A stretch of 64,000 bases of DNA from Streptomyces griseocarneus (GTDB lineage Bacteria; Actinomycetota; Actinomycetes; Streptomycetales; Streptomycetaceae): the NCBI RefSeq assembly GCF_014655595.1, contig NZ_BNBL01000001.1, forward strand, positions 1,094,310 through 1,158,309, given 5' to 3'. Below, one piece after another: positions 8,618 to 17,301 of this stretch. The notes under the pieces are model-generated. The model ran no database searches. It was not told the DNA's origin and worked only from the letters and a program-made list of their open reading frames with translations. Made by a program: the position numbers and the translations under genes. Position 1 is the first letter of the stretch. Each line of letters opens with the position of its first letter.

Positions 8618-10177
8618 CTACTTCGCCGCCCCCTCGGGCACCGGCAGCGGACCGGCCGCGCACGCCGTGTCGCGCCGCGGGGCCTTGTCCTCGAGGAGAT
8701 AGGCCTCGACGATGCCGTCCACGCAGGTGTTCCCGCCCAGGTACGCGCCGTGGTCGCCGCCGCCGGTCACCGTGACCAGGCGGGAGCCGCGCAGGGCGCG
8801 GTGGGCCCGCAGGGCGCCCTCGTAGTGGGTGGCCGGGTCGTGCTCCGAGTTGAGCATCAGCGTGGTGGGCAGGCCCTTGCCGGTCACCTTCACCGCGGGC
8901 GCCGGGGACGCGGGCCAGGCCGCGCACACCGAGGAGAACGCGAGCTCACGGGCGCCGACGAGCGGCAGGTCGCGGGTGTCCTTCCCGCTCCTGTCCACCC
9001 AGTGGCCGGTGTCGCGGATCCACGGGGTGTCGTTGCAGGTCACCGAGAAGTACTCGGCGAGGAACTCCGGGCTCAGGTACTCGCCGAAGACCTTGCCCAC
9101 CAGCTTCTTCTCCGCCGGCCCGGCGCTCTCCCAGCGGTCGAGCGCCACAAGGCCCTGGGCCAGCGCCGGGAAACCGTCCTTCGCGTTGTACATCGTGCGT
9201 ATCGCGCCGTTGTCGAACTGGTTGGGACCGATGACCACGGAGCCCGCCGTCACCGGGTGCTCGCGCAGCGCGGCCCGCCGCCGCTCCCAGTTGGCCTTGG
9301 CCTCCGCGACCGTGCGCCCGTAGTGGTAGACGCCGTCGTACTTCGCCAGCCAGGGCAGGAAGTCCTGCTCGAACCGGCGCTGGAAGCTCTTGGGCTGGCC
9401 CGTCATGAACTCCTCCCAGCTGCCGTCGAAGCCGACGTTGCTGTCCAGCACGGCGCGCTCGACGCGCTGCGGGAAGAGCGTGGCGTAATAGGCGCCGATC
9501 ATCGTGGCGTAGGAGGCTCCGTAGTACGAGATCCTGGGCGCGCCCAGCAGCGAGCGCAAGAGGTCCATGTCCCGCACCGTCTGCTCGGTGTTGAGGTACG
9601 GCAGCAGGTCCCCGGTGCGGGCCTTGCAGCTCTCGACGAACGCGCGCGAGTTGTCCAGCACGCGCCGGATCGCGGCGGGGGAGCGGTCGCGGTAGTCCCC
9701 GGCCAGGAAGTCGGTGAACTCCTGGTCGGTCTGGCACACCGCCCGGGTGCTGCGCCCCACCCCGCGCTGGTCGAAGCTGACCACGTCGTAGGCCGCCCCC
9801 ACGGCCGGGGACGCGCGCACGACCCCCTCGGGCCGCATCAGCCCCGAACCGCCCGGCCCTCCCGCGGCCATCATCAGCACGCCGCGCCGCTTGCCCGCGT
9901 CGCCCGCCCGGTGCCGGGAGACCTCCACGGAGATGTCCGCGCCGGAGCCGGGGTGGTGCCAGTCGCGGGGCACGGTCATCGTCGCGCACTCCAGCGACGA
10001 ACCCTCCGCGCAGGCCCGCCAGTCCAGCTTCTGGCCGGCGTACCGCGCGGGCACGGCCGAACCGGACCGGGCGGACGGGGCGGCCGACGCCGGAAGGGCG
10101 GTGGCGACGACGGCCGCCACCAGAGCGCTCGCGGCGACGGCCGCCCGCCGCTGCGACGACTTCCCGAACGTGAACAT
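8618..10177 (-). CDS. Secreted tripeptidyl-aminopeptidase-like alpha/beta hydrolase (S33 type)
   Basis: The 519-residue exported protein begins with a signal peptide ending near ASAAPSA and contains the SlpD/Tap-like fold. The oxyanion segment is AAGGPGGSG, the nucleophile sits in YYGAS222YAT, the Asp in NSEHDPATH and the His in TGGGDHGAYL. The family removes tripeptides or acts as a mycelium-associated peptidase. The ATG at 10177 has GGAGG five bases upstream. The gene starts a minus-strand series with the glycosyltransferase and acyltransferase and is divergent from the aminotransferase. Confidence 0.88.
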   Translation of the reverse strand: MFTFGKSSQRRAAVAASALVAAVVATALPASAAPSARSGSAVPARYAGQKLDWRACAEGSSLECATMTVPRDWHHPGSGADISVEVSRHRAGDAGKRRGVLMMAAGGPGGSGLMRPEGVVRASPAVGAAYDVVSFDQRGVGRSTRAVCQTDQEFTDFLAGDYRDRSPAAIRRVLDNSRAFVESCKARTGDLLPYLNTEQTVRDMDLLRSLLGAPRISYYGASYATMIGAYYATLFPQRVERAVLDSNVGFDGSWEEFMTGQPKSFQRRFEQDFLPWLAKYDGVYHYGRTVAEAKANWERRRAALREHPVTAGSVVIGPNQFDNGAIRTMYNAKDGFPALAQGLVALDRWESAGPAEKKLVGKVFGEYLSPEFLAEYFSVTCNDTPWIRDTGHWVDRSGKDTRDLPLVGARELAFSSVCAAWPASPAPAVKVTGKGLPTTLMLNSEHDPATHYEGALRAHRALRGSRLVTVTGGGDHGAYLGGNTCVDGIVEAYLLEDKAPRRDTACAAGPLPVPEGAAK

Positions 10178-10324
10178 CGATCCTCCTGGGCAGTGTGAGT
10201 ACGGCGTCGATACTTCCGCGCCGCCCGGTCACGATCGATCCCTTCAGTGCCCGTCCCGGAGGTGGCACTGGTGCCACCCCCTCACCTCACGTCCCACCGC
10301 CCGGAGAGAAGAGAAAGGACCGCC

Positions 10325-11497
10325 ATGGACATCGCCGCACTGCGCGAGGACACCCCCGGCTGCGCGCACCGCGTCCACCTCAACAACGCCGGCGCCGCCC
10401 TCCTGTCCCGCCGCACCCTCACGGCCATGACCTCCCACCTCGAGCTCGAGGCCCGCATCGGGGGCTACGAGGCCGCCGGCGAGCGGCTCGCGGACATCGA
10501 GGCGACCTACGGAGCCGTCGCCGAACTCGTCGGCGGGCGGCCCGAGGAGGTGGCGCTGTTCGACAACGCCACCCACGCGTGGTCGGCCGCCTTCTACTCC
10601 CTGCGCTTCCGTCCCGGCGACCGGATCCTGACCGGCCGCTCGGAGTACGGCAGCAACGTACTGGCCTATCTGCAGGTCGCCCAGCGCACCGGCGCCGAGG
10701 TCGTGGTCGTCCCCGACGACGCCTCCGGGCAGCTGGACACCGCGGCCCTGGCCGGCCTCATCGACGAGCGGGTCAAGCTGGTCGGCGTCAGCCACGTCCC
10801 CACCGGCGGCGGCCTGGTCAACCCGGTCGCCGAGATCGGCCGGATCACCCGCCGGGCGGGGGTGCCGTTCCTGCTGGACGCCACCCAGTCCGTCGGCCAG
10901 TTCCCCGTCGACGTCGCCGGGATCGGCTGCGACATACTCTCCGCCACCGGCCGCAAGTTCCTGCGCGGCCCGCGCGGCACCGGCTTCCTGTGGGTCCGCT
11001 CCGGCATCCTCGACCGGCTCGAACCGGCCGTCAACGAGACGGCGGCGGCCGTATGGGACGGCAAGGCGGGCTTCACGTGGCGGCCGGGCGCGCGGCGCTT
11101 CGGGACGTGGGAGATGAGCTACTCCAACGTCCTGGGGCTGGGCAGCGCCGTCCGGCAGGCCCTGGAACTCGGCCTGGACGCCATCGGCGAGCGCGCCCTG
11201 GGCCTGGGCGCTGCCCTGCGGGAACGCCTCGACGCCGTGCCGGGCCTCACCACCCACGACCGCGGCCGCGAGCGGTGCGCCATCGTGACCGCCACGGTCG
11301 AGGGGTTCGCCGCCGACGAGGCCAAGGCGGAGCTCGCCCGGCACGGGATCAACGTGACCGTCACCACCCCGGAGACGTCGCTGTACCAGAGCGAGCCGCT
11401 GGTCCGGCTCTCACCGCACTACTACACCACCGAGGACGAGCTCGACCGCGCCGTCGCCGTGCTCGCCGGCCTCGCCCGGAGGGCTCAGCCCAGGTAG
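10325..11497 (+). CDS. Class V PLP-dependent aminotransferase/lyase
   Basis: The 390-residue protein belongs to the NifS/isopenicillin-epimerase-like fold I group. PLP should be held by K211 in SATGRKFLRG, with the cofactor Asp in LLDATQSVGQ. A Cys-bearing loop of true cysteine desulfurases is not evident, so a lyase, epimerase or aminotransferase role is more likely. The ATG at 10325 is preceded by GAAAGGA. The gene is divergent from the secreted peptidase, and its last 13 bases overlap tail-to-tail with the small toxin-like gene on the other strand. The substrate is unknown. Confidence 0.82.
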   Translation: MDIAALREDTPGCAHRVHLNNAGAALLSRRTLTAMTSHLELEARIGGYEAAGERLADIEATYGAVAELVGGRPEEVALFDNATHAWSAAFYSLRFRPGDRILTGRSEYGSNVLAYLQVAQRTGAEVVVVPDDASGQLDTAALAGLIDERVKLVGVSHVPTGGGLVNPVAEIGRITRRAGVPFLLDATQSVGQFPVDVAGIGCDILSATGRKFLRGPRGTGFLWVRSGILDRLEPAVNETAAAVWDGKAGFTWRPGARRFGTWEMSYSNVLGLGSAVRQALELGLDAIGERALGLGAALRERLDAVPGLTTHDRGRERCAIVTATVEGFAADEAKAELARHGINVTVTTPETSLYQSEPLVRLSPHYYTTEDELDRAVAVLAGLARRAQPR

Positions 11498-11727
11498 TCG
11501 ATCTGATAGATGTGCAGCGTCTTCGTCTGGTGGCCCAGATAGATGACGACGAAGACCTCGTCGAGCACGAGCATCCGCATGATGCCGTCGTCCTCGCCGT
11601 ACGGGACGGTCGCCGCGAAGGGGTCCGTGCAGGCGGCGGCGAGGACGTCGCTGAGCTGCGCGCTCACCGGCGGCGGGAGCGAGTCCCAGACGGCGGCTAT
11701 CGTCGCATCGTATTTGAGCGCGTACAC
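11485..11727 (-). CDS. Small RelE/ParE-like protein, putative toxin
   Basis: This 80-residue protein starts at a GTG 12 bases after the stop of the gene at 11740. The start MYALKYDATIAAVWDSLP and the closing beta strands VFVVIYLGHQTKTLHIYQID are reminiscent of RelE/ParE-fold mRNA interferases or gyrase toxins. Canonical catalytic Arg/Lys/His residues are not obvious, so activity is uncertain. The order here, upstream helical partner then this protein, fits a type II toxin-antitoxin operon. This is a fold-level resemblance, not a family match. Confidence 0.6.
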   Translation of the reverse strand: MYALKYDATIAAVWDSLPPPVSAQLSDVLAAACTDPFAATVPYGEDDGIMRMLVLDEVFVVIYLGHQTKTLHIYQIDYLG

Positions 11728-11739
11728 CCACCCAGGGTG

Positions 11740-12033
11740 TCAGTTCCAGGCGGCTCCGCGGGCGCGAACGAGGGCAGCGTCCTCCTGCACCTTTCGGGTG
11801 ATGTCGATCCAGTCGCCCGGGACTTCGCCGCCCGCCGCCTGGGCCGCCGCCGCCTGCCTGCCGCGTTCGACCGCGGCGAGCGTGCGTTCGGCGATGCCCT
11901 GCCACTTCGCGAAGACGTTCAGCACCTCGTGCGCCGGGGCCCGGCCGATCTCACGGGCGAAGCGGCGGGAGAGGGCGGGACTGCCGAGGGCGTCGCGAAT
12001 GCGCTCGATGCTCCACACCTGGCCGGTGTTCAT
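11740..12033 (-). CDS. Small helical protein, putative antitoxin partner
   Basis: The 97-residue product is mostly helical (WSIERIRDALGSPALSRRFA, then VLNVFAKWQGIAERTLAAVE), with a charged tail and no membrane segment. The ATG at 12033 has a strong GGGGAGG four bases upstream and is preferred over an upstream in-frame start that has none. It is immediately followed by the RelE/ParE-like gene. The function as an antitoxin is inferred only from size, order and spacing; the N-terminal helices could bind DNA. Confidence 0.6.
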   Translation of the reverse strand: MNTGQVWSIERIRDALGSPALSRRFAREIGRAPAHEVLNVFAKWQGIAERTLAAVERGRQAAAAQAAGGEVPGDWIDITRKVQEDAALVRARGAAWN

Positions 12034-12140
12034 GGGTCCTCCCCGCATAGGCGGCTCGACCGCCCAGAGTAGCGAAATCGCTCTCGCCGTATCAGGGGAA
12101 CCGGAGTGGTGCCTGGGCACTGCCGTGCGAGCGACGCCGG

Positions 12141-12452
12141 CTACCGGATGAAGGCCACGCTGTGGAACGTCTGGTCGCCGTAGAAGCCGGACGGAAAGTA
12201 CGACGCCGCGCCCCGGCAGTCGGGCGTGTCGTAGAGGTAGGCCGGGCGGTCGGTCTCGTTCCCGGTCACGCCCTGGGCGTCACCGACGGAGTAGCACCGC
12301 CCGTCGACGGGATCGGTCAGGTCGTGCGGCGCTCCGCCGCGCTGGGAGTGGTAGACGAACGTGCCCGTGGCCGCGTGGGCGTCGTGCGGTGCGAGGACGG
12401 TGAGGGCGGCGGCGAGGGACAGGGGACCGAGGACGCGCATCCGATGTCGCAT
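12141..12452 (-). CDS. Small secreted protein, crystallin/inhibitor-like
   Basis: A clear signal peptide (LSLAAALTVLAPHDAHA) precedes a mature part of about 75 residues with two cysteines (GRCYSV and TPDCRG), likely disulfide-bonded. The pattern of short strands with aromatic and Gly residues (YLYDTPDC, FHSVAF) recalls the small secreted beta/gamma-crystallin or protease-inhibitor-like proteins of Streptomyces. I do not recognise a specific function. It is a single gene on the minus strand with GAGG just upstream of the start. Confidence 0.6.
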   Translation of the reverse strand: MRHRMRVLGPLSLAAALTVLAPHDAHAATGTFVYHSQRGGAPHDLTDPVDGRCYSVGDAQGVTGNETDRPAYLYDTPDCRGAASYFPSGFYGDQTFHSVAFIR

Positions 12453-12505
12453 GTCTCCTCATGCTGGGCGACCCCGGGCGGCGGCAGGGCCCTTCCGCGG
12501 GGGCT

Positions 12506-13636
12506 TCACCCGAACGATTCCCCAGGCGTCCCGTAGACCCGCCGGGCGTTGCCCGCCGCGATCATCGCCGCCACCCGCTCCGCGTCCCGGGCGTGCCAGG
12601 CGCCCTCCTCCACCCAGCCCGCCAGCAGCCGGGTGACGGACCGGCGGAAGAGCTCGGCGCCCACCACGTACAGCTCCGGCAGCCCGTAGGCGTCCGTGGA
12701 GAACAGCAGCTTCCCGAACGGGGTCAGCTCGGCCATCTCCGCCAGCACCGCCTCCGCCCGCACTCCGGTGTGGGACAGCGACAGGCCCACGTCGGCGTAG
12801 ACGTGCGGGAAGACGGCGGCCAGATAGCCGGCGTTGCGGTGGTAGGGGTAGCCGTGCAGCAGGACCAGCGTGCAGCCCGTGGGCCGTACGGCCTTGACGA
12901 AGTCGGTGAGCAGCAGCGGGTCGCAGCGGTGCAGCCGCAGGTCGGGGTCGCCGAAGCCGGTGTGCAGCTGGAGCGGCAGGCCGGTTTCGGTGGCCGACCA
13001 CAGCAGGTGGCGCAGCAGGACCGGGTCGGCCAGCCGCTCGCCCCGGGCCCGCCCGGCCAGCCACCGGCCGGCGGCGGCCCGCACCTCGGCCTGTCCGGGG
13101 GGCGCGGGCTCGAAGTCCAGGCCGTGGCGGTAGCCGACGACCGACTTGAAGCCCACGGCTCCGGCGGCGCTGTCCGCCACGGCGGTGGCGAGGCCGTCGA
13201 GGAAGGAGGAGACGTCGCCGGCCGCGTCCGCGGCCCGCTCCGCGAGCGGCTCCAGGCGGACGATCTCGTGGCAGGCGGCGCCGCCGCTCGCGGCCGCCAG
13301 TTCGGCGGGGGTGGTCAGATCGCCGGTCAGCCCGGTGTCCACCAGGTAGTCGGCGATGCCGGCGGCGCCGAGCAGCCGGCGCGTGGCCTCGGCCGGGCCG
13401 AGTTCCCGGCGGCGCTCGATGTACTCGTCCGGCGGGCAGTGCGGCTCGAGGCCGAGCAGCGGCGGGCACCAGCGGCGCACGGCGAAGCCGAGCTGGGTGT
13501 CGAAGAAGGTGGTGCCGGGCGCGGCGGGCGCGTCGGACTCGGTGAGGAAGGACGCGAAGGCCTCGGCGGAGAGCCCGGAGCGGGCCACGCCGTGGCAGTG
13601 GTGGTCCACCAGCGGCGGCACGTACGGGCCGGCCAT
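12506..13636 (-). CDS. Amidohydrolase of the FluG N-terminal type
   Basis: A TIM-barrel metal-dependent hydrolase of 376 residues. The N-terminal metal motif is VDHHCHG, further ligands lie in LQLHTGFGD and LLHGYPYHRN, a GFKS lysine sits mid-barrel and the C-terminal Asp lies in LLFSTDAYG. In eukaryotic FluG-like proteins this domain is fused to a glutamine-synthetase domain. Here it is encoded separately, one base after the stop of such a synthetase. The pair probably forms and hydrolyses a gamma-glutamyl amide during amine use. That pathway role is inference from the pairing. Confidence 0.8.
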   Translation of the reverse strand: MAGPYVPPLVDHHCHGVARSGLSAEAFASFLTESDAPAAPGTTFFDTQLGFAVRRWCPPLLGLEPHCPPDEYIERRRELGPAEATRRLLGAAGIADYLVDTGLTGDLTTPAELAAASGGAACHEIVRLEPLAERAADAAGDVSSFLDGLATAVADSAAGAVGFKSVVGYRHGLDFEPAPPGQAEVRAAAGRWLAGRARGERLADPVLLRHLLWSATETGLPLQLHTGFGDPDLRLHRCDPLLLTDFVKAVRPTGCTLVLLHGYPYHRNAGYLAAVFPHVYADVGLSLSHTGVRAEAVLAEMAELTPFGKLLFSTDAYGLPELYVVGAELFRRSVTRLLAGWVEEGAWHARDAERVAAMIAAGNARRVYGTPGESFG

Positions 13637-13637
13637 G

Positions 13638-14987
13638 TCAGTACCGCCGGCGGGTGGCGGCCGCGACGTCCTTCGGCGCGAGGCCCTCGAACAGCTTCAC
13701 CTCGCCCGCGCGGACGGCGGCGATCGCCTCGAACAGCGGGTCGCCGAGCGCCCTGCGCAGCAGCTCGGAGCGCTCGAAGTGCTCCAGTGCCTCGGCCAGG
13801 GACGTCGGCAGGCGCTCCTGCCCGCCGGTGACGGCCGGGTCGCCGGCCGCCGGGGGCGGCAGGCGGAGCCCGTCGTCCAGCCCGGCCAGCCCGGCGGCGA
13901 TGACCGCGCCGGTGACCAGATACGGATTGGCCGCCGCGTCGAAGCACTTGACCTCGGCGTTGGCGGCCCCGGTGTCGTCGGGCGCGCCCGTGACGAAGCG
14001 CAGCGCGGCCTCGCGGGCCTCCAGGCCCCAGCAGCGGTAGACGCCCGCCCAGCGGGAGGGCTCGAGCCGCAGATAGCTGGCGGGCGTGGGCGCGCCCAGC
14101 GCCAGCAGGGCGGGCAGCTCCCGCAGGACGCCGGCCAGGAACGACTCGCACTCGTCCGTCATGCCGTACGGTCCGTCACCGCCCCGGCACAGGTTCCGCT
14201 CGTCCCGCCACAGGCTCAGGTGCAGGTGCGCGCCGTTGCCGACGCCGCCCGGCTCCACCACGGGGGCGAAGGAGACGTCGAGGTCGTGCCGCCGCGAGAC
14301 CGCGCGTACGGTCTCGCGGACGAGGACGGACAGGTCGGCCGCGCCCACCGGGTCCGAGGGAGCGACCGACACCTCGAACTGGCCGGGGGAGTACTCGGGA
14401 TGGATCTGCAGCACCTCGACCTGCTGGGCGGTCAGCGCGTCCAGCACGTCGCGGAGGTAGTCCGACAGCTCGACGACCCGCGTCATGCCGTAGGCGGGGC
14501 CGGAGCAGCCGTAGCGCGGCGGTTCGTGGCCGTTGGCGTGCATGACGACCCACTCGGTCTCGAAGCCCATGCGGAGCCGGAGCCCGCGGGCCGTCGCGGC
14601 GTCCGCCATCCGGCGGGCGAACTGCCGCTGGCAGGCGGCGTACGGGACGCCGTGCTGTTCGTAGCGGTCGACCGGGGCCCAGGCCCAGCCGGGCTGGGCG
14701 GCCAGGACGGTGAGCCGGTCCAGGTCGGGGAACAGCCGGAGGTCGCCGTCCGGGCCGCCGATGTGACGGCTGGTGACGGCGGAGTCGTCGACGAGGTAGA
14801 CGTCGAAGCACGGCGACGCGCCGACGCCCCGGCGGGCGGCGTGCGCGAGCCGGCTCGTCGGGACGGCCTTGACGCGGGAGATGCCGGCGTTGTCCACCCA
14901 GGTGAGGGCGACGCCGCGGACATCCTGCGCGGTGAGCTGAGCGGCGGCCTGCCGGGCCGCCGATTCCGCCCGCTCCCGTTCCTGCAC
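13638..14987 (-). CDS. Glutamine synthetase-like ligase (gamma-glutamyl amine ligase candidate)
   Basis: The 449-residue enzyme keeps glutamine synthetase core motifs: a metal-binding E-x-E in MGFETEWVV, the HxH loop in GNGAHLHLSLW and the nucleotide loop ANPYLVTGAVIAAGL. The N-terminus and substrate loops differ from housekeeping GlnA. That difference is typical of Streptomyces GlnA-like enzymes that glutamylate polyamines, ethanolamine or similar amines instead of ammonia. The GTG start at 14987 follows GGAGGA. It is the first gene of a coupled pair with the amidohydrolase. The exact amine is unknown. Confidence 0.85.
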   Translation of the reverse strand: MQERERAESAARQAAAQLTAQDVRGVALTWVDNAGISRVKAVPTSRLAHAARRGVGASPCFDVYLVDDSAVTSRHIGGPDGDLRLFPDLDRLTVLAAQPGWAWAPVDRYEQHGVPYAACQRQFARRMADAATARGLRLRMGFETEWVVMHANGHEPPRYGCSGPAYGMTRVVELSDYLRDVLDALTAQQVEVLQIHPEYSPGQFEVSVAPSDPVGAADLSVLVRETVRAVSRRHDLDVSFAPVVEPGGVGNGAHLHLSLWRDERNLCRGGDGPYGMTDECESFLAGVLRELPALLALGAPTPASYLRLEPSRWAGVYRCWGLEAREAALRFVTGAPDDTGAANAEVKCFDAAANPYLVTGAVIAAGLAGLDDGLRLPPPAAGDPAVTGGQERLPTSLAEALEHFERSELLRRALGDPLFEAIAAVRAGEVKLFEGLAPKDVAAATRRRY

Positions 14988-15096
14988 GGCCGCTCCTCCG
15001 CTCGAAGGCCCTCGGGGCCTGGGATTCTGGTCGGGATCTGCCCGTATTACACCTCACGCACGGCGCCGGGGGTGCGGATACGGCCACATGCGGGGC

Positions 15097-15126
15097 GCCC
15101 CCGCCCGGCGGCCGCCGGGCGGGGGC
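15097..15126 (-). terminator. Palindromic hairpin after the serine hydrolase gene
   Basis: A 30-bp perfect palindrome (GCCCCCGCCCGGCG and its complement around a GC centre) lies 7 bases beyond the stop of the minus-strand serine hydrolase. Confidence 0.65.
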
Positions 15127-15133
15127 CGGAGGA

Positions 15134-16351
15134 TCAGCGCAGGGAGGTGAGCTTCTTCAGGCCCGGGCCGGTCTTGTCGGCGGCGGCCGAAGGCTTGGCG
15201 CCGCAGTACTCGGCCTCGATCAGCGCGTCGAGGTCGCCCGACCAGTCGCCGTTGAAGTTGAACGCGGCGGTGTGGCTGCCGTCGGCGGTGGCGGAGGCGA
15301 TCGAGGTGGAGCCGTGGATGCCGCCGCTGTGCATCCAGACCGTCACGCCGCACGAGAGCTTGCCGGAGGAGACGCCGAGGCCGTACCTCGCGTCCGGCGT
15401 GGTGTCGCTCACCGGCACGGTGGTGAGGAGCTCCCGCTGCTGGCGCTCGGGGAGCAGGTCGCCGCGCAGCAGCGCGCGGTAGAAGCGGTTGAGGTCGCCG
15501 GTGGTGGAGATGATCTCGCCGGCCGCCCCGCCCCAGGAGGGGTTGAGCTCGGTGACGTCGTGGATCTTCGCGTCCGGTGCGGTGGAGGACAGCTTGCTGT
15601 ACGCCCTGCCGTGCGGGCCGGGCACGCGGCTCGAGGTCCCGGGCAGGGTGGTGGAGCGCATGCCGAGCTTGTTGATGACGCGCTTGTCGACCTCGGAGGC
15701 GTACGAGTGGCCGGTCGCCTTTTCGACGATCATCCCGGCGAGGACGTAGTTGGTGTTGGAGTAGTGCCAGCCCTTGCCCGGTGAGAAGTAGGGCTTGTGC
15801 TGCATCGCGGCCGCCACCAGCTGCCGGGGCGTGCGGGTCTCGAAGCGGTGCTCGGGGAAGCCGGTGGTGAGCTGCTCGAAGAAGGCGGGGTCCTCGGTGT
15901 AGTTGAAGACGCCGCTGGTGTGGTTGAGCAGGCTGCGGATGGTGATCCGGCTGCCGTCGTGGCCGTTGCCGCGCACGACGCCGGGCAGCCAGCGCTCGAC
16001 GCTGTCGTCGATGTCGAGCCTGCCCTCGGCCTCCAGCTGGAGCAGCACCGTGGAGACGAACGCCTTGGTGATGCTGCCGACGCGGAAGCGGTCCTGGGGG
16101 AGCCGGTCGCGGCCGGTCCGGCGGTCGCCGACGCCGGCGGAGGCGTTCCAGGTGCCCCGCGCGTCCTCGGCCCGGCCGAGCACTCCGGGTACCCCGGCCC
16201 GTACCTGAGCCTCCATCACGGCCCGGGTGGCGGAGTGCCGGTCGCCGGCCCGGCCGGTGTCGGCCGAGGCGGTGGTGGTGAGGGCCGTGGTGGCCAGCGC
16301 CGTCGCGAGCGCCGCCCCTGTCAGTGCTCTGCGTACCGTCCGTGCGGTCAT
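15134..16351 (-). CDS. Secreted serine hydrolase, R61 D,D-peptidase/class C beta-lactamase family
   Basis: An exported 405-residue protein with the three active-site motifs of the R61 family: SITK (SxxK), YSNTN (YxN) and HSGG replacing KTG, as in the R61 enzyme itself. A signal peptide ends around TTASADTG. It probably acts as an extracellular D,D-carboxypeptidase or esterase. The ATG at 16351 is chosen because the signal peptide then starts with MTARTVRRALTG and a GAGAGG lies upstream. It stands alone between a palindromic terminator and an upstream intergenic region. Confidence 0.88.
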   Translation of the reverse strand: MTARTVRRALTGAALATALATTALTTTASADTGRAGDRHSATRAVMEAQVRAGVPGVLGRAEDARGTWNASAGVGDRRTGRDRLPQDRFRVGSITKAFVSTVLLQLEAEGRLDIDDSVERWLPGVVRGNGHDGSRITIRSLLNHTSGVFNYTEDPAFFEQLTTGFPEHRFETRTPRQLVAAAMQHKPYFSPGKGWHYSNTNYVLAGMIVEKATGHSYASEVDKRVINKLGMRSTTLPGTSSRVPGPHGRAYSKLSSTAPDAKIHDVTELNPSWGGAAGEIISTTGDLNRFYRALLRGDLLPERQQRELLTTVPVSDTTPDARYGLGVSSGKLSCGVTVWMHSGGIHGSTSIASATADGSHTAAFNFNGDWSGDLDALIEAEYCGAKPSAAADKTGPGLKKLTSLR

Positions 16352-16556
16352 CTGCCCTGCCTCTCCGTACGAGGAATTCTTCAAGGGATCTGTACGTCCG
16401 GGAGGACTCCGTCAACGCCCCGGCCGTTGAGCGGGGGTTGAGGGGATTCCGGTGAGGGGGGTGGATTCAGCCATTGTTGTTATCGGACTGCCAAGTGCCG
16501 AGATGTCGTACTCCGCTCCGTAATCTCACTCGATCGACGGAATGCACCTCAGGTGA

Positions 16557-16940
16557 GTGACCGACTACGCTTGGTTTGTGGCGTTCTGGGGTCGTGCTGG
16601 CGTGCTGCAGCCCGTGGTGCGGGCTGTTGTCGTGGTGCTGGCTTCCGCCCTGATGATGCTGTCCGGCGTGACGTCGGAGTTCGTGGAGTACGCCTCCGCC
16701 CGGGAGAGGGCTCCCGCCTCGGCCCCGGCGTCGGACGGATCGTCCGACGACGCCGCGTGCGTGCCGGAAAGGCGCGTTCCCCGTCCGGGGAGGGCGGGGC
16801 GGCCGGTGGGCGGACGCCTGCCGGTCCTGACGGCTGCCGTCGCAAGTGCCGGGGGGCTCTCCGGCCGGCAGCCGTCGGCCCGGCCCGGCGAAGCCGCCGT
16901 CGCCCCCGGTCACGCCCGTCATTCCGTCCTGCGCTGCTGA
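16557..16940 (+). CDS. Small protein with one N-terminal membrane segment (uncertain)
   Basis: This possible gene of 127 residues has a hydrophobic segment near residues 20-40 (VVRAVVVVLASALMMLSG), then a charged, low-complexity remainder ending in Cys. It could be a small exported or membrane protein. The start codon, GTG at 16557, overlaps an AGGTGA that might be its ribosome site, and an alternative GTG at 16553 opens another frame, so the call is weak. I recognise no family. Confidence 0.35.
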   Translation: MTDYAWFVAFWGRAGVLQPVVRAVVVVLASALMMLSGVTSEFVEYASARERAPASAPASDGSSDDAACVPERRVPRPGRAGRPVGGRLPVLTAAVASAGGLSGRQPSARPGEAAVAPGHARHSVLRC

Positions 16941-17036
16941 GCGGAACCACGTCCCCCGCCCTTCTCGAGGGCCGGGGGCGTCGTTCGTGTACCCGGAATT
17001 CCGGCATGCCGGCAGTACGACAGCAGGAGTGACGTC

Positions 17037-17240
17037 ATGCGCATCGATCCCGCGCGTGCGCTCGGCGCCTATGTGCGCGCCGAGGCCTACCGCGCCCACC
17101 GCCCCGATCCCGAACCGGAGCCCGCCCCCGTCATCGTGGAGGAACGTCCGGAAGCCCCGGCGTCCGAAGCGGGAGCCCACCGTCCGCCGCCGCGCAGGCC
17201 GGGGGTGCTCGCCCGGCTGCTCTTCCTGCGTCAGAAGTGA
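17037..17240 (+). CDS. Small hypothetical protein
   Basis: A 67-residue protein with an Ala/Arg-rich N-terminus (MRIDPARALGAYVRAEAYRA), a Pro/Glu-rich middle and a hydrophobic C-terminal motif (VLARLLFLRQK). GCAGGAG lies eight bases before the ATG, which supports translation. No signal peptide or cysteines are present. It lies just upstream of the iron-regulated binding-protein gene but before the iron box, so it is probably not in that regulon. The function is unknown. Confidence 0.5.
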   Translation: MRIDPARALGAYVRAEAYRAHRPDPEPEPAPVIVEERPEAPASEAGAHRPPPRRPGVLARLLFLRQK

Positions 17241-17301
17241 GGCCGCCGGGGGCGGGTCGCAGGGGGGCCGGAGCACCGGGAACCCCCCTGCGGGGTGACT
17301 T

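Noticed and set aside
6953..10198. 1081-codon plus-strand open frame across the glycosyltransferase and peptidase
   Set aside because: Arg/Pro/Gly-rich with no family motif; it spans two well-supported minus-strand genes and a terminator-free gap, as expected for a third-position GC shadow.
15097..15126. Perfect palindrome as an origin or attachment site
   Set aside because: It is a single copy located just past a stop codon with no integrase or tRNA nearby, so a terminator is the better reading.
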